Shown here: one piece after another, positions 1 through 5,508 of the stretch
How positions within the stretch are numbered: position 1 is the first letter of the stretch
Layout: each line of letters starts with the position of its first letter
Source of the DNA: Lentisphaerota bacterium
GTDB lineage: Bacteria > Verrucomicrobiota > Lentisphaeria > Oligosphaerales > Oligosphaeraceae
DNA: 6,321 bases
Assembly: GCA_012800565.1 (NCBI GenBank)
Contig: JAAZIZ010000231.1
Location: 1 to 6,321 of the forward strand
Reading direction: 5' to 3'
Position numbers and translations under genes: made by a program
The notes under the pieces: generated by a model
Told to the model about the DNA's origin: nothing
The model's input: only the letters and a program-made list of their open reading frames with translations
Databases searched by the model: none

Positions 1-35
1 AAAAACGCCTTTGCGAACTGTTTCGTCGCAAAGGC
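1..35 (-). terminator. Intrinsic terminator of the TM-repeat channel gene
   Basis: A perfect 10-bp inverted repeat (GCCTTTGCGA at 7-16, TCGCAAAGGC at 26-35) encloses a 9-nt loop. Read on the minus strand, the hairpin is followed by G and then five T residues (positions 5 to 1, continuing beyond the window). It lies about 110 bp past the stop of the minus-strand gene at 147-1625, so it most likely ends that transcript. On the plus strand the hairpin is followed by ATTTA rather than a clean T-run, so termination there would be weaker. Confidence 0.85.
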
Positions 36-146
36 ATTTACGGTTATGCTTAGATATTAGTGCGAACTATTTCTGATTCTTTGATACTGGCCGGCCGTGC
101 ATGCATGTTTTTGCAGCGGCCGGCGCGTGGCTCTTTCTCGCGAGCG

Positions 147-1625
147 TTATTTCTTGCTCAATTTGTCATTCCAGTCATTGAGTTTCCGGGCTGCGAATTC
201 CCGTCCCCCGAGACCGAATGCCAATGCGGTTGCGACGCTGACTGCGCCGAGCAGCAGCCCGAACGCCAGTTCCACGATATTCCCGCCGATATCCATTGTG
301 GACAAGGCGATAGCGCCGGTGAAGATCAGGACTGCGCTCTTGACCAGCAATGCCGGCAAGGCGGATTCGCTATTGCGACCTTTCAGCAGTCCGGCGGCAA
401 AATTAGCCAGATACAGTCCAACCAGCATTACCGCCACTCCCAGCAGGATATTTCCGCCGAAGACAATAAATGACTGGATGATTTCCGCGAGGGCGGTGAA
501 TCCCAGCAGTGTGGCTGCGGCCACGCTGGCGAACAGGATGATGCTGATCAGGGTGATTTTGCCCAGCACCGTCGAGCCTTTGACGGCATCTTCAGTCTTG
601 CCAGTCAGCCCCATCTTGCTGATCAGATTATCGAAGCCGGCGGCCACGGCCAGCTGGCTGACCAGTCCGGCAACTATGCCCCCGATGATAACCGCAGCTA
701 CAATCACCACCGCAGCGGCAAAGATATTCCCGGTCGCCAGCAACAGCCTGTCCAGCAGACCGGAGACAGACTTGGAGAGCGCCTCTATCTTCAAAGCATT
801 CAAGGCCGCAGCCAAGACCGGAATGGCGACTAACACATAAGCGATTACTCCGATCAGATTGGAGATGCTTAGCTTGCCGAGGACCTTGCCGCAACCGGCC
901 TTTTCGCCGAGTTCATCAAGACGCAAGGCGCTAAGCGCCCCGGATACAGCATTTTTGACAATACTCGCCAGTTTCAAGCCCAGGAAGAGGATCAATGCGG
1001 CAGCGATCAGCAGCGGCAGGAAATTCATGATCTGGATGAACATCTGCTCCAGCGGAGCGGTGATACCCTCAATTTTCAAGGTGCGCAGAATGGCCGGCAC
1101 GAAGAACAGCAGCGTCACCCAGTAAACCACGTTGCCGCAAGTGCCAACCAGTGACTCGCCTTTTTGATCCGCCGCAGACTGTAGCGACTGGGCGATTTTC
1201 AGCGTCTGTGCGCCCTTGACTGCGAAATAGCGCAGCACCGAGGCTACGACCCAGGCAATAAAGGACAACAGCGCCGCGGCAATGATATTGACCGAATAGA
1301 CGGTAATCTTGTCCACAAAACCCTGTATCGGGCCGGCAGCCTGGCGTAAATTCAGCACTTCCAGCGCACCCAGCAGGGCAAAGAGCAGAATCAGATAGAA
1401 AATCACTTTGCCGATTATCTTTTCGACTTTATCACCGGGGCTGCCGCCGTCCGGCAGACATTCACCCAGTTTGCGTCCCAAACCGAACTTCTGCAACACT
1501 TGTGCGGCCCGACTGGAAGCCAGCATCGCCAGCAGCCAGCCAACCACCAGGATAAGCAGAGCCCAGATTAAACGCAGAATATTGCTGCTGACAATCATAC
1601 CCCAAATTTTTTCCCACATTTCCAT
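147..1625 (-). CDS. Mechanosensitive-channel-like membrane protein with tandem conserved TM-helix repeats (CmpX-like)
   Basis: This 492-residue, very hydrophobic protein probably sits in the inner membrane. It shows a first helix at about residues 14-36. Five related units of two hydrophobic segments follow at about 68-135, 163-228, 256-324, 351-413 and 424-480. Most units have a first helix ending in a short L-N/K-L/I-x motif, a short amphipathic stretch, and a second helix rich in A, I, L and G. The linkers carry a pattern like FGLGRKLGE, RLDELGEKAG or FDNLISKMGL, which is typical of the 'conserved TM helix' family related to MscS channels. The last helix ends in ALAFGLGGREFAARKL, resembling the Gly/Ala-rich pore helix of MscS, but the protein stops soon after and has no MscS beta-domain. 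The ATG at 1625 is preceded by AAGGAG five bases upstream, and a second ATG two codons in is less well placed. Osmotic or ion-flux function is inferred from the family; the ion and gating are unknown. It is transcribed alone, ending at the terminator at the left edge. Confidence 0.85.
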   Translation of the reverse strand: MEMWEKIWGMIVSSNILRLIWALLILVVGWLLAMLASSRAAQVLQKFGLGRKLGECLPDGGSPGDKVEKIIGKVIFYLILLFALLGALEVLNLRQAAGPIQGFVDKITVYSVNIIAAALLSFIAWVVASVLRYFAVKGAQTLKIAQSLQSAADQKGESLVGTCGNVVYWVTLLFFVPAILRTLKIEGITAPLEQMFIQIMNFLPLLIAAALILFLGLKLASIVKNAVSGALSALRLDELGEKAGCGKVLGKLSISNLIGVIAYVLVAIPVLAAALNALKIEALSKSVSGLLDRLLLATGNIFAAAVVIVAAVIIGGIVAGLVSQLAVAAGFDNLISKMGLTGKTEDAVKGSTVLGKITLISIILFASVAAATLLGFTALAEIIQSFIVFGGNILLGVAVMLVGLYLANFAAGLLKGRNSESALPALLVKSAVLIFTGAIALSTMDIGGNIVELAFGLLLGAVSVATALAFGLGGREFAARKLNDWNDKLSKK

Positions 1626-1663
1626 AGTTTCTCCTTTTGTTTGGGTTTGGCAACTGTATGCAT

Positions 1664-1697
1664 ACTTGGGAAAAAAGACCTGTCTTTACGGCCAAGT
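1664..1697. promoter_or_regulatory. Interrupted 34-bp dyad in the leader of the channel gene
   Basis: ACTTGG (1664-1669) pairs with CCAAGT (1692-1697), and AAAGAC (1674-1679) pairs with GTCTTT (1682-1687). Both share one centre, between 1680 and 1681. The arms are separated by four-base unpaired stretches on each side and a 2-bp centre. A 10-bp palindrome, GTATGCATAC (1656-1665), touches its left side. The dyad lies about 40-70 bp upstream of the channel start codon and downstream of the candidate promoter. It could be an operator for a dimeric or tetrameric regulator, or an mRNA structure, although the 2-nt loop is too tight for a normal RNA hairpin. The symmetry is visible; the function is inferred. 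Confidence 0.5.
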
Positions 1698-1789
1698 CCG
1701 GGTTTTACAATTTCTTATCCACTTGCATAGCTTACAATAAATTAAGCAACAAGTAATCAAGCAATGTATTTTAACCCGTTCTTGAGCAT

Positions 1790-1819
1790 AATATATTGTA
1801 CCCGGTGGGTAAATGCCAA
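1790..1819 (-). promoter_or_regulatory. Candidate sigma70-type promoter of the channel gene
   Basis: On the minus strand TTGGCA (1819-1814) matches the -35 consensus at five of six positions. TATATT (1795-1790) matches the -10 consensus at five of six, with an 18-bp spacer. Transcription would start near 1783 and give a leader of roughly 160 nt. The spacer contains an imperfect palindrome, TACCC-GGT-GGGTA (1799-1811), a position where a bound regulator could act on the promoter. The call rests only on consensus matching. Confidence 0.5.
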
Positions 1820-1841
1820 TAACAGACCGAAATTAACGTCA

Positions 1842-1879
1842 GCCGCAGCTACGGTTCTGGTCTGCAGACCATGCGCGGC
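1842..1879. repeat. Palindrome and flanking inverted repeat after the reductase gene
   Basis: A perfect 14-bp palindrome, TGGTCTGCAGACCA (1858-1871), is flanked by an outer inverted repeat, GCCGC (1842-1846) and GCGGC (1875-1879). It lies 40-80 bp past the stop codon of the minus-strand reductase gene. No T-run follows it on either strand, so it is not a standard intrinsic terminator. It could be a regulator binding site or an RNA 3'-end structure. The rest of the 295-bp gap (1626-1920) holds only the promoter and leader dyad listed separately; I see no gene in it. Confidence 0.4.
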
Positions 1880-1920
1880 AGTGCTCCGGCAACGGCGTCG
1901 TTTCTTCTCCTGCAAAATTA

Positions 1921-2922
1921 TCAGAGCAGATAATTAAGGAAGGCATCCATGCGGGTATTGACCGGCCAGACCAAGTCTCTCGGGCAGCGCTCTATTTCCT
2001 GCTTCAGACCCTGATAAAGCGGCATCAGCCCGGACTGGTGCAGGCCCGTGGCGGCCAGAATCTTCGTATTGTCCATCACCCGCTCAAACAACCGGTCATA
2101 CTCCAGTTGCCAGCGCGGTGCCAGATTGTAGGCATCCGGGTCAATTATGCGGAGATATTCCTCCTTGTCAACCCAGACCGCCTCCAGCCCGCAGAGATCG
2201 TGGTAATACCCGGCGATTTCTCCCCAGGTATGATATTCGGCAGTGGCGACAGTATACGTCTCCCCCAAAGCCTGGTGGTTGAAGAGCAGCCCGGCTATCA
2301 TCGCTGCCACATCCCCGGCCCAGCTCATAGTGGCCCGGACCTCCCGGGCCTGCTCCGGCAAAACAACTTTTTTGCCAGCTCTGGCTCGTCCCAGAGTATC
2401 TTTCCCCTCCAGGGTCACCAGCTGGTAGCGCAGACGGGAGTAAGTGATTGCGGGACGCACCACCGTCCAGTTCCGCTGCTCCAGGCCGTACAGTATATTC
2501 TCGCCCCGGGCCTTATAGATGCAGTAGTCGTCCGAATTGCGAAGAAGAATTTTGTCAGCAGCATCAATCAATCTGGGGGAGGTCTCCTTGACCGGATGTT
2601 CGAGATTGTCGTAGACCCGGTAGCTGGAGAGGTAGATATAATGTTCCGTATTATCAAGCAGCAACGGCAGAAAGTATGGCAGCTCTGAGCTGCGGTAAAT
2701 CAGGAAATCGACTATTCCGTCATAGCCGTTGCTCAACAGCGGCAGCAGGCTTTCTGTTGCCTTGGCATCAGCCTGCAGGTAGCGGACCCCGGGAGGCGCA
2801 CCCTCACACTGGTCCAGAGCCACTGCATCAACCTGGCAACCCTGTTCCGCCAGCAACGGCACCAAGTACTGCCCCATTGCCCCCGTGGCCCCCAGTACCA
2901 ACACTTTCTTGCACTTGTTCAT
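1921..2922 (-). CDS. Extended short-chain dehydrogenase/reductase (NAD-dependent epimerase/dehydratase family)
   Basis: This 333-residue cytoplasmic protein has a Rossmann fold at its N-terminus. Residues 6-17 (KVLVLGATGAMG) form the beta-strand and the GxTGxxG dinucleotide-binding turn, and D37 follows beta-strand 2. The catalytic features are YLSS at 97-100 (Ser99 or Ser100) and Tyr133-x3-Lys137 within YCIYKARGE. VVRPAITYS at 154-162 is the usual 'RP' segment after the active site, and the C-terminal 170 residues would form the substrate-binding part. The length is normal for an extended SDR. Family members epimerise, dehydrate or reduce sugar nucleotides and other alcohols or ketones; the substrate cannot be told here. 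The ATG at 2922 has a modest purine-rich site (AAAAGGG) six bases upstream. The gene is divergent from the ketoacyl-synthase operon and shares its control region, so a role in the same pathway is possible but unproven. No intrinsic terminator is visible after it. Confidence 0.9.
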   Translation of the reverse strand: MNKCKKVLVLGATGAMGQYLVPLLAEQGCQVDAVALDQCEGAPPGVRYLQADAKATESLLPLLSNGYDGIVDFLIYRSSELPYFLPLLLDNTEHYIYLSSYRVYDNLEHPVKETSPRLIDAADKILLRNSDDYCIYKARGENILYGLEQRNWTVVRPAITYSRLRYQLVTLEGKDTLGRARAGKKVVLPEQAREVRATMSWAGDVAAMIAGLLFNHQALGETYTVATAEYHTWGEIAGYYHDLCGLEAVWVDKEEYLRIIDPDAYNLAPRWQLEYDRLFERVMDNTKILAATGLHQSGLMPLYQGLKQEIERCPRDLVWPVNTRMDAFLNYLL

Positions 2923-2984
2923 GATTTACCCTTTTGCCTTTTGCACCATCTGGGAAACTAGCCCCTGGTATACATGGATACTTT

Positions 2985-3023
2985 AGCATCAGGCAGTTGC
3001 TTGGCAACACAGCGATGCTTTTT
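2985..3023 (+). promoter_or_regulatory. Interrupted hairpin with T-run between the divergent genes
   Basis: AGCATC (2985-2990) pairs with GATGCT (3014-3019) and GTTGC (2996-3000) pairs with GCAAC (3004-3008). Both arms share one centre at 3002, with a 5x5 internal mismatch and a TTG loop. On the plus strand the last base begins a run of five T residues (3019-3023), so it looks like a weak intrinsic terminator in that direction. Both neighbouring genes point away from the site, so a terminator has no obvious upstream gene to end. An operator, or a structured leader of the minus-strand reductase mRNA, is at least as likely. Confidence 0.45.
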
Positions 3024-3064
3024 ATGCTCAAAATACTTGAATATAATATAACTGATATTATTTT
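3019..3064 (+). promoter_or_regulatory. Candidate promoter region of the ketoacyl-synthase operon
   Basis: A perfect TATAAT (3042-3047) lies in a strongly AT-rich stretch. Its -35 match is poor (TTTTTA at 3019-3024, 17-bp spacer). An alternative pairing is TTGAAT (3037-3042) with TATTTT (3059-3064), 16-bp spacer. Either would give a leader of about 110-130 nt before the synthase start. A 7+7 bp inverted repeat, ATAATAT (3043-3049) and ATATTAT (3055-3061), overlaps the -10 or fills the spacer. It is a plausible operator. Confidence 0.4.
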
Positions 3065-3088
3065 ATGAGTTTTGTTTTAAGACTCCAA
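3060..3088 (-). promoter_or_regulatory. Candidate promoter of the reductase gene
   Basis: On the minus strand TTGGAG (3088-3083) and TAAAAT (3065-3060) are separated by 17 bp. The -10 matches at five of six positions and the -35 at three. Transcription would start near 3053, giving a leader of about 130 nt that includes the interrupted hairpin at 2985-3019. The -10 overlaps the end of the inverted repeat at 3043-3061, so one bound regulator could affect both directions. The support is consensus matching only. Confidence 0.35.
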
Positions 3089-3129
3089 AGTATAGACAGT
3101 ACCGCGTTTTTTGCCGGCATCTCTGTTTA

Positions 3130-3137
3130 CCCCCCCC
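3130..3137 (+). repeat. Run of eight C residues in the operon leader
   Basis: Eight consecutive C residues lie about 46 bp upstream of the synthase ATG, within the predicted untranslated leader. A small inverted repeat, CCGC (3136-3139) and GCGG (3142-3145), overlaps its end. Runs of this length can slip during replication, and the change would alter leader length or structure rather than a reading frame. Confidence 0.6.
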
Positions 3138-3183
3138 GCAGGCGGCTGAATCATTTCCGCCCCTCACTGACTGATTTTTGCGC

Positions 3184-4422
3184 ATGAACAAAAGAAGAGT
3201 TGTTATCACCGGAACTGGCATCATCAGTGCACTGGGATTCTCAGCAAATGCATTATATCAGTCTTTGCTGGATGGGCGAAGTGCTGTCCGCGCCATGCCG
3301 GAATGGCAGGGGCAGATTCCCGTAGGTCCTGACTATGTGACTGCCGCACCCGTTGAACTGCCCCCGGAAATGAGCAAAAGCATCAAACGGCACTACCGCC
3401 GTTCGATGGGCAATGCAGCCTTGTTCGCAACCCTGGCGGCCCAGACCGCAGTCGCCCAAAGTGGCTTATCTGCGGCCGAACTCTCCGGTGGACGGACCGG
3501 ATGCGTTATCAGCTCCACCCTTGGCAGCTCATCAGAAGTCTATGAATCAACCAAGGCGGTTATTGAAAAACGCTTCAATGAGTTGTCGTCCTGCCAGTTT
3601 TTCCGCATTGTCTCGCATTCATCCGCTTTCAATGTGGCTAATTTTTTGGGCATCAACGGGGTGCAGCTGTCGCCCTGCTCCGCCTGTGCTTCCTCTCTGC
3701 AGTCTATCGGACTGGCCTATGAACAGATTCTGGCAGGCAGGCAGGAGGTTTTTCTGTCTGGCGGCTCTGACGAAGTAACGCCCATCGTGGTCAGTTCCTT
3801 CCGCCATCTGTACGCCCTGGCAGACAGCCGTGAGCTGACGCCCCAGGAACAGTCGCGGCCTTTCGATGCCCGGCGCTGCGGACTGGTCTGCGGCGAAGGC
3901 GCCGGCATTATGGTGCTGGAAGAATACGAGTATGCGCGGCGGCGCAATGCACCCATCCTGGCGGAGATTGCCGGCTATGCCACCAACTGCACCGGTTCGC
4001 AGATCAGCCAGTCTGACAGCTCTTCCATTGAGTCTTGCATGCGCCTGGCTCTGGATGATGCGCAGATGTCGCCTGAAGAGGTGGATTACATCAGCGCCCA
4101 TGCCACCAGCACAGTGGCCGGAGACCGGGAGGAGGCCGCAGCCATCCGGGCAATTTTTGCCGACCGGGTGCCGGTTTCCAGCTGCAAAGGCCATCTCGGG
4201 CATACCTTGGGAGCCTCGGGGGCACTTGAGAGTGCTGCAGTGCTGGAGATGATCAGGCACGGGGTGATTCTCCCCACCGGAAATCTGGAGCAGATCGCCG
4301 ACGACTGCGCCGGGTTGAATCTGCCCCTTGCGCCTGTACAGCGCCAAATCAAAACGGTGTTGAAGAACTGCATTGCTTTCGGTGGAGTCAATGCCTCGCT
4401 GGTCTTAAAAACACCAGCCTGA
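3184..4422 (+). CDS. Beta-ketoacyl-ACP synthase, FabF-like (KAS II type)
   Basis: The 412-residue protein has the normal FabF length and thiolase fold. The family condenses a carrier-bound acyl chain with malonyl-ACP, adding two carbons with loss of CO2. The catalytic residues are all visible: Cys168 in SACAS (166-170), His306 in SAHATST (304-310), and His340 in GHLGHTLGASG (336-346), with Lys335 just before. The C-terminal glycine loop is AFGGVNAS (398-405). Because the triad is complete, this is an active condensing enzyme and not a chain-length factor. Departures from housekeeping FabF are HAT instead of HGT after the first His, and NCIAFGG instead of the usual NSFGFGG. I chose the ATG at 3184 because MNKRRVVITGTG is the standard family start; an in-frame TTG two codons upstream is unlikely. 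No Shine-Dalgarno sequence precedes the ATG. It is the first gene of the operon, 44 bp before the ACP gene. A specialised rather than housekeeping pathway is inferred from its neighbours. Confidence 0.96.
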   Translation: MNKRRVVITGTGIISALGFSANALYQSLLDGRSAVRAMPEWQGQIPVGPDYVTAAPVELPPEMSKSIKRHYRRSMGNAALFATLAAQTAVAQSGLSAAELSGGRTGCVISSTLGSSSEVYESTKAVIEKRFNELSSCQFFRIVSHSSAFNVANFLGINGVQLSPCSACASSLQSIGLAYEQILAGRQEVFLSGGSDEVTPIVVSSFRHLYALADSRELTPQEQSRPFDARRCGLVCGEGAGIMVLEEYEYARRRNAPILAEIAGYATNCTGSQISQSDSSSIESCMRLALDDAQMSPEEVDYISAHATSTVAGDREEAAAIRAIFADRVPVSSCKGHLGHTLGASGALESAAVLEMIRHGVILPTGNLEQIADDCAGLNLPLAPVQRQIKTVLKNCIAFGGVNASLVLKTPA

Positions 4423-4466
4423 ACCCAACCCCTGCCGGCGGAATATCTTCTACTAAAGGACTGGAA

Positions 4467-4745
4467 ATGATTCGGGAAAAGCTGATCGCCAAAATCAATC
4501 AAATATTTGTGGAGCAATTCGAGCTCGAACCTGCTGAACTAACCCCGGAAAAACGCATTTTTGAGGATTTTGCCTTGGACAGCCTGGATATCGTGGACTT
4601 GGTCACTGGTCTGCAGCGCCAATTCGGGATATCCTTGCGTGACAACAAAGACGTGCTTGCCATCCGCACCCTGCAGGACGTCTACGACCTGTGCGAGAAG
4701 TTAGTGGCAGAAAACCCTGACATCAAGGCAAAACTCAGCGATTGA
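4467..4745 (+). CDS. Acyl carrier protein
   Basis: This is a 92-residue acidic, helical protein. The phosphopantetheine attachment motif is LDSLD at residues 37-41, with Ser39 as the modified residue. IVDLVTGLQRQFGISL follows as the recognition helix that partner enzymes bind. It is somewhat longer than typical housekeeping ACP (about 77-80 residues), and the LDSLDIVDLV helix resembles carrier proteins of aryl-polyene-type clusters more than the usual DSLDTVELVM of AcpP. It must be converted to the holo form by a phosphopantetheinyl transferase not present here. It would carry the growing chain for the synthase upstream and present it to the acyltransferase downstream. The start is clear: AAGGA (4456-4460) lies six bases before the ATG. 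Its stop is ten bases before the next gene. Confidence 0.95.
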   Translation: MIREKLIAKINQIFVEQFELEPAELTPEKRIFEDFALDSLDIVDLVTGLQRQFGISLRDNKDVLAIRTLQDVYDLCEKLVAENPDIKAKLSD

Positions 4746-4755
4746 TTGACCCCGC

Positions 4756-5508
4756 ATGGCGCGAACCATCCTTATATATCTCTCCATCGTCCTGGCCACG
4801 ATTTTATACTGCCTGACTGCCGGTATACCCTATATCCTGTCACTGTTTTTGCCGGCTCGTACCCGCGGGCACATTATCCGCCAGATCATTTTGTATTATG
4901 GACAGACTATTGTTTACATCGCCATCCGGCCCTTTATCAGGGTCCGCTTCGAAAACCGCTGTGGAGACAACCAGCGCCCCGGCATTTATGTGTGCAACCA
5001 CCGCTCGGCCTCAGACCCTTTTCTCGTCTCGGTGCTGGGAAAAGAAGTGATACAGATCGTCAACGGCTGGCCCATGCGCCTGAAATTCTACGGATACTTC
5101 GCCAGACTGGGGGAATACATTGATGCCACTCAGACCGATTACGAAACTTTCAGGACGACCATCAAAGACTTGACTTCCCGCGGAGTCTCGGTGGTGTCTT
5201 TTCCGGAGGGAACCAGGTCCGGAGGGAGAGTCATGAATAAATTCCGCAGCGGGATTTTCCATCTGGCCCGGGAACTGCAGCTGCCGATTTATCCCTGCTG
5301 CATCGTCGGCAATGAAGGATTGCCCACCCGGCAATTCCGGTTCCAGAAAAACAACACCATCATGATGCGCCTCCTCCCCGCAATCTCTCCCGCCGAGGCC
5401 GCCAGCTACCCCACTGCTTTTGGTGTGAAAATGCACGTCCACAAATTGATCCGGCAGGAAACCGAAAGTATGGACCGGGAATTAGACAATGCAGAAATTC
5501 AGAATTGA
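4756..5508 (+). CDS. PlsC-type 1-acylglycerol-3-phosphate acyltransferase family protein
   Basis: The protein has 250 residues. A hydrophobic N-terminus (about 4-32, one or two membrane segments) anchors it to the inner membrane, with a weaker hydrophobic stretch at 43-58. The acyltransferase motifs are complete: NHRSASDPF at 81-89 gives the catalytic H82-x4-D87, FPEGTRS is at 149-155, and LPIYPCCIVG at 176-185 is the fourth block. Family members move an acyl group from acyl-ACP or acyl-CoA to lysophosphatidic acid or another hydroxyl acceptor. Next to a dedicated ACP and synthase, it probably places the specialised chain on a lipid or glycan acceptor, as inferred for similar proteins in aryl-polyene and xanthomonadin clusters. 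Housekeeping PlsC cannot be excluded from the motifs alone. No Shine-Dalgarno site precedes the ATG, so translation is likely coupled to the ACP gene 10 bp upstream. Its last 20 bp overlap the ligase gene. Confidence 0.94.
   Translation: MARTILIYLSIVLATILYCLTAGIPYILSLFLPARTRGHIIRQIILYYGQTIVYIAIRPFIRVRFENRCGDNQRPGIYVCNHRSASDPFLVSVLGKEVIQIVNGWPMRLKFYGYFARLGEYIDATQTDYETFRTTIKDLTSRGVSVVSFPEGTRSGGRVMNKFRSGIFHLARELQLPIYPCCIVGNEGLPTRQFRFQKNNTIMMRLLPAISPAEAASYPTAFGVKMHVHKLIRQETESMDRELDNAEIQN

Noticed and set aside
97..840. 247-codon open frame on the plus strand opposite the channel gene
   Set aside because: It runs antisense to a clear membrane-protein gene. Its translation is low-complexity (rich in Ser, Ala, Pro, Thr) with no recognisable domain, as expected from the complement of a Leu/Ala/Gly-rich gene.
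1702..1770. Other weak minus-strand promoter matches nearer the channel gene (such as TTGTTG with TATGCA, 17-bp spacer)
   Set aside because: They match the consensus at only three or four of six positions per box, clearly worse than TTGGCA-N18-TATATT at 1790-1819.
3178..3183. TTG start two codons upstream of the synthase ATG
   Set aside because: It adds only Met-Arg ahead of the standard MNKRRVVITG family start and has no ribosome binding site of its own.
3619..4347. 242-codon open frame on the minus strand inside the ketoacyl synthase gene
   Set aside because: The opposite strand carries a complete synthase with all catalytic motifs. This frame has no family features and reflects GC-rich codon structure.
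4746..5123. 125-codon plus-strand frame starting directly after the ACP stop
   Set aside because: It overlaps the acyltransferase gene in another frame and has no recognisable motif; the acyltransferase frame carries H-x4-D and FPEGTRS.
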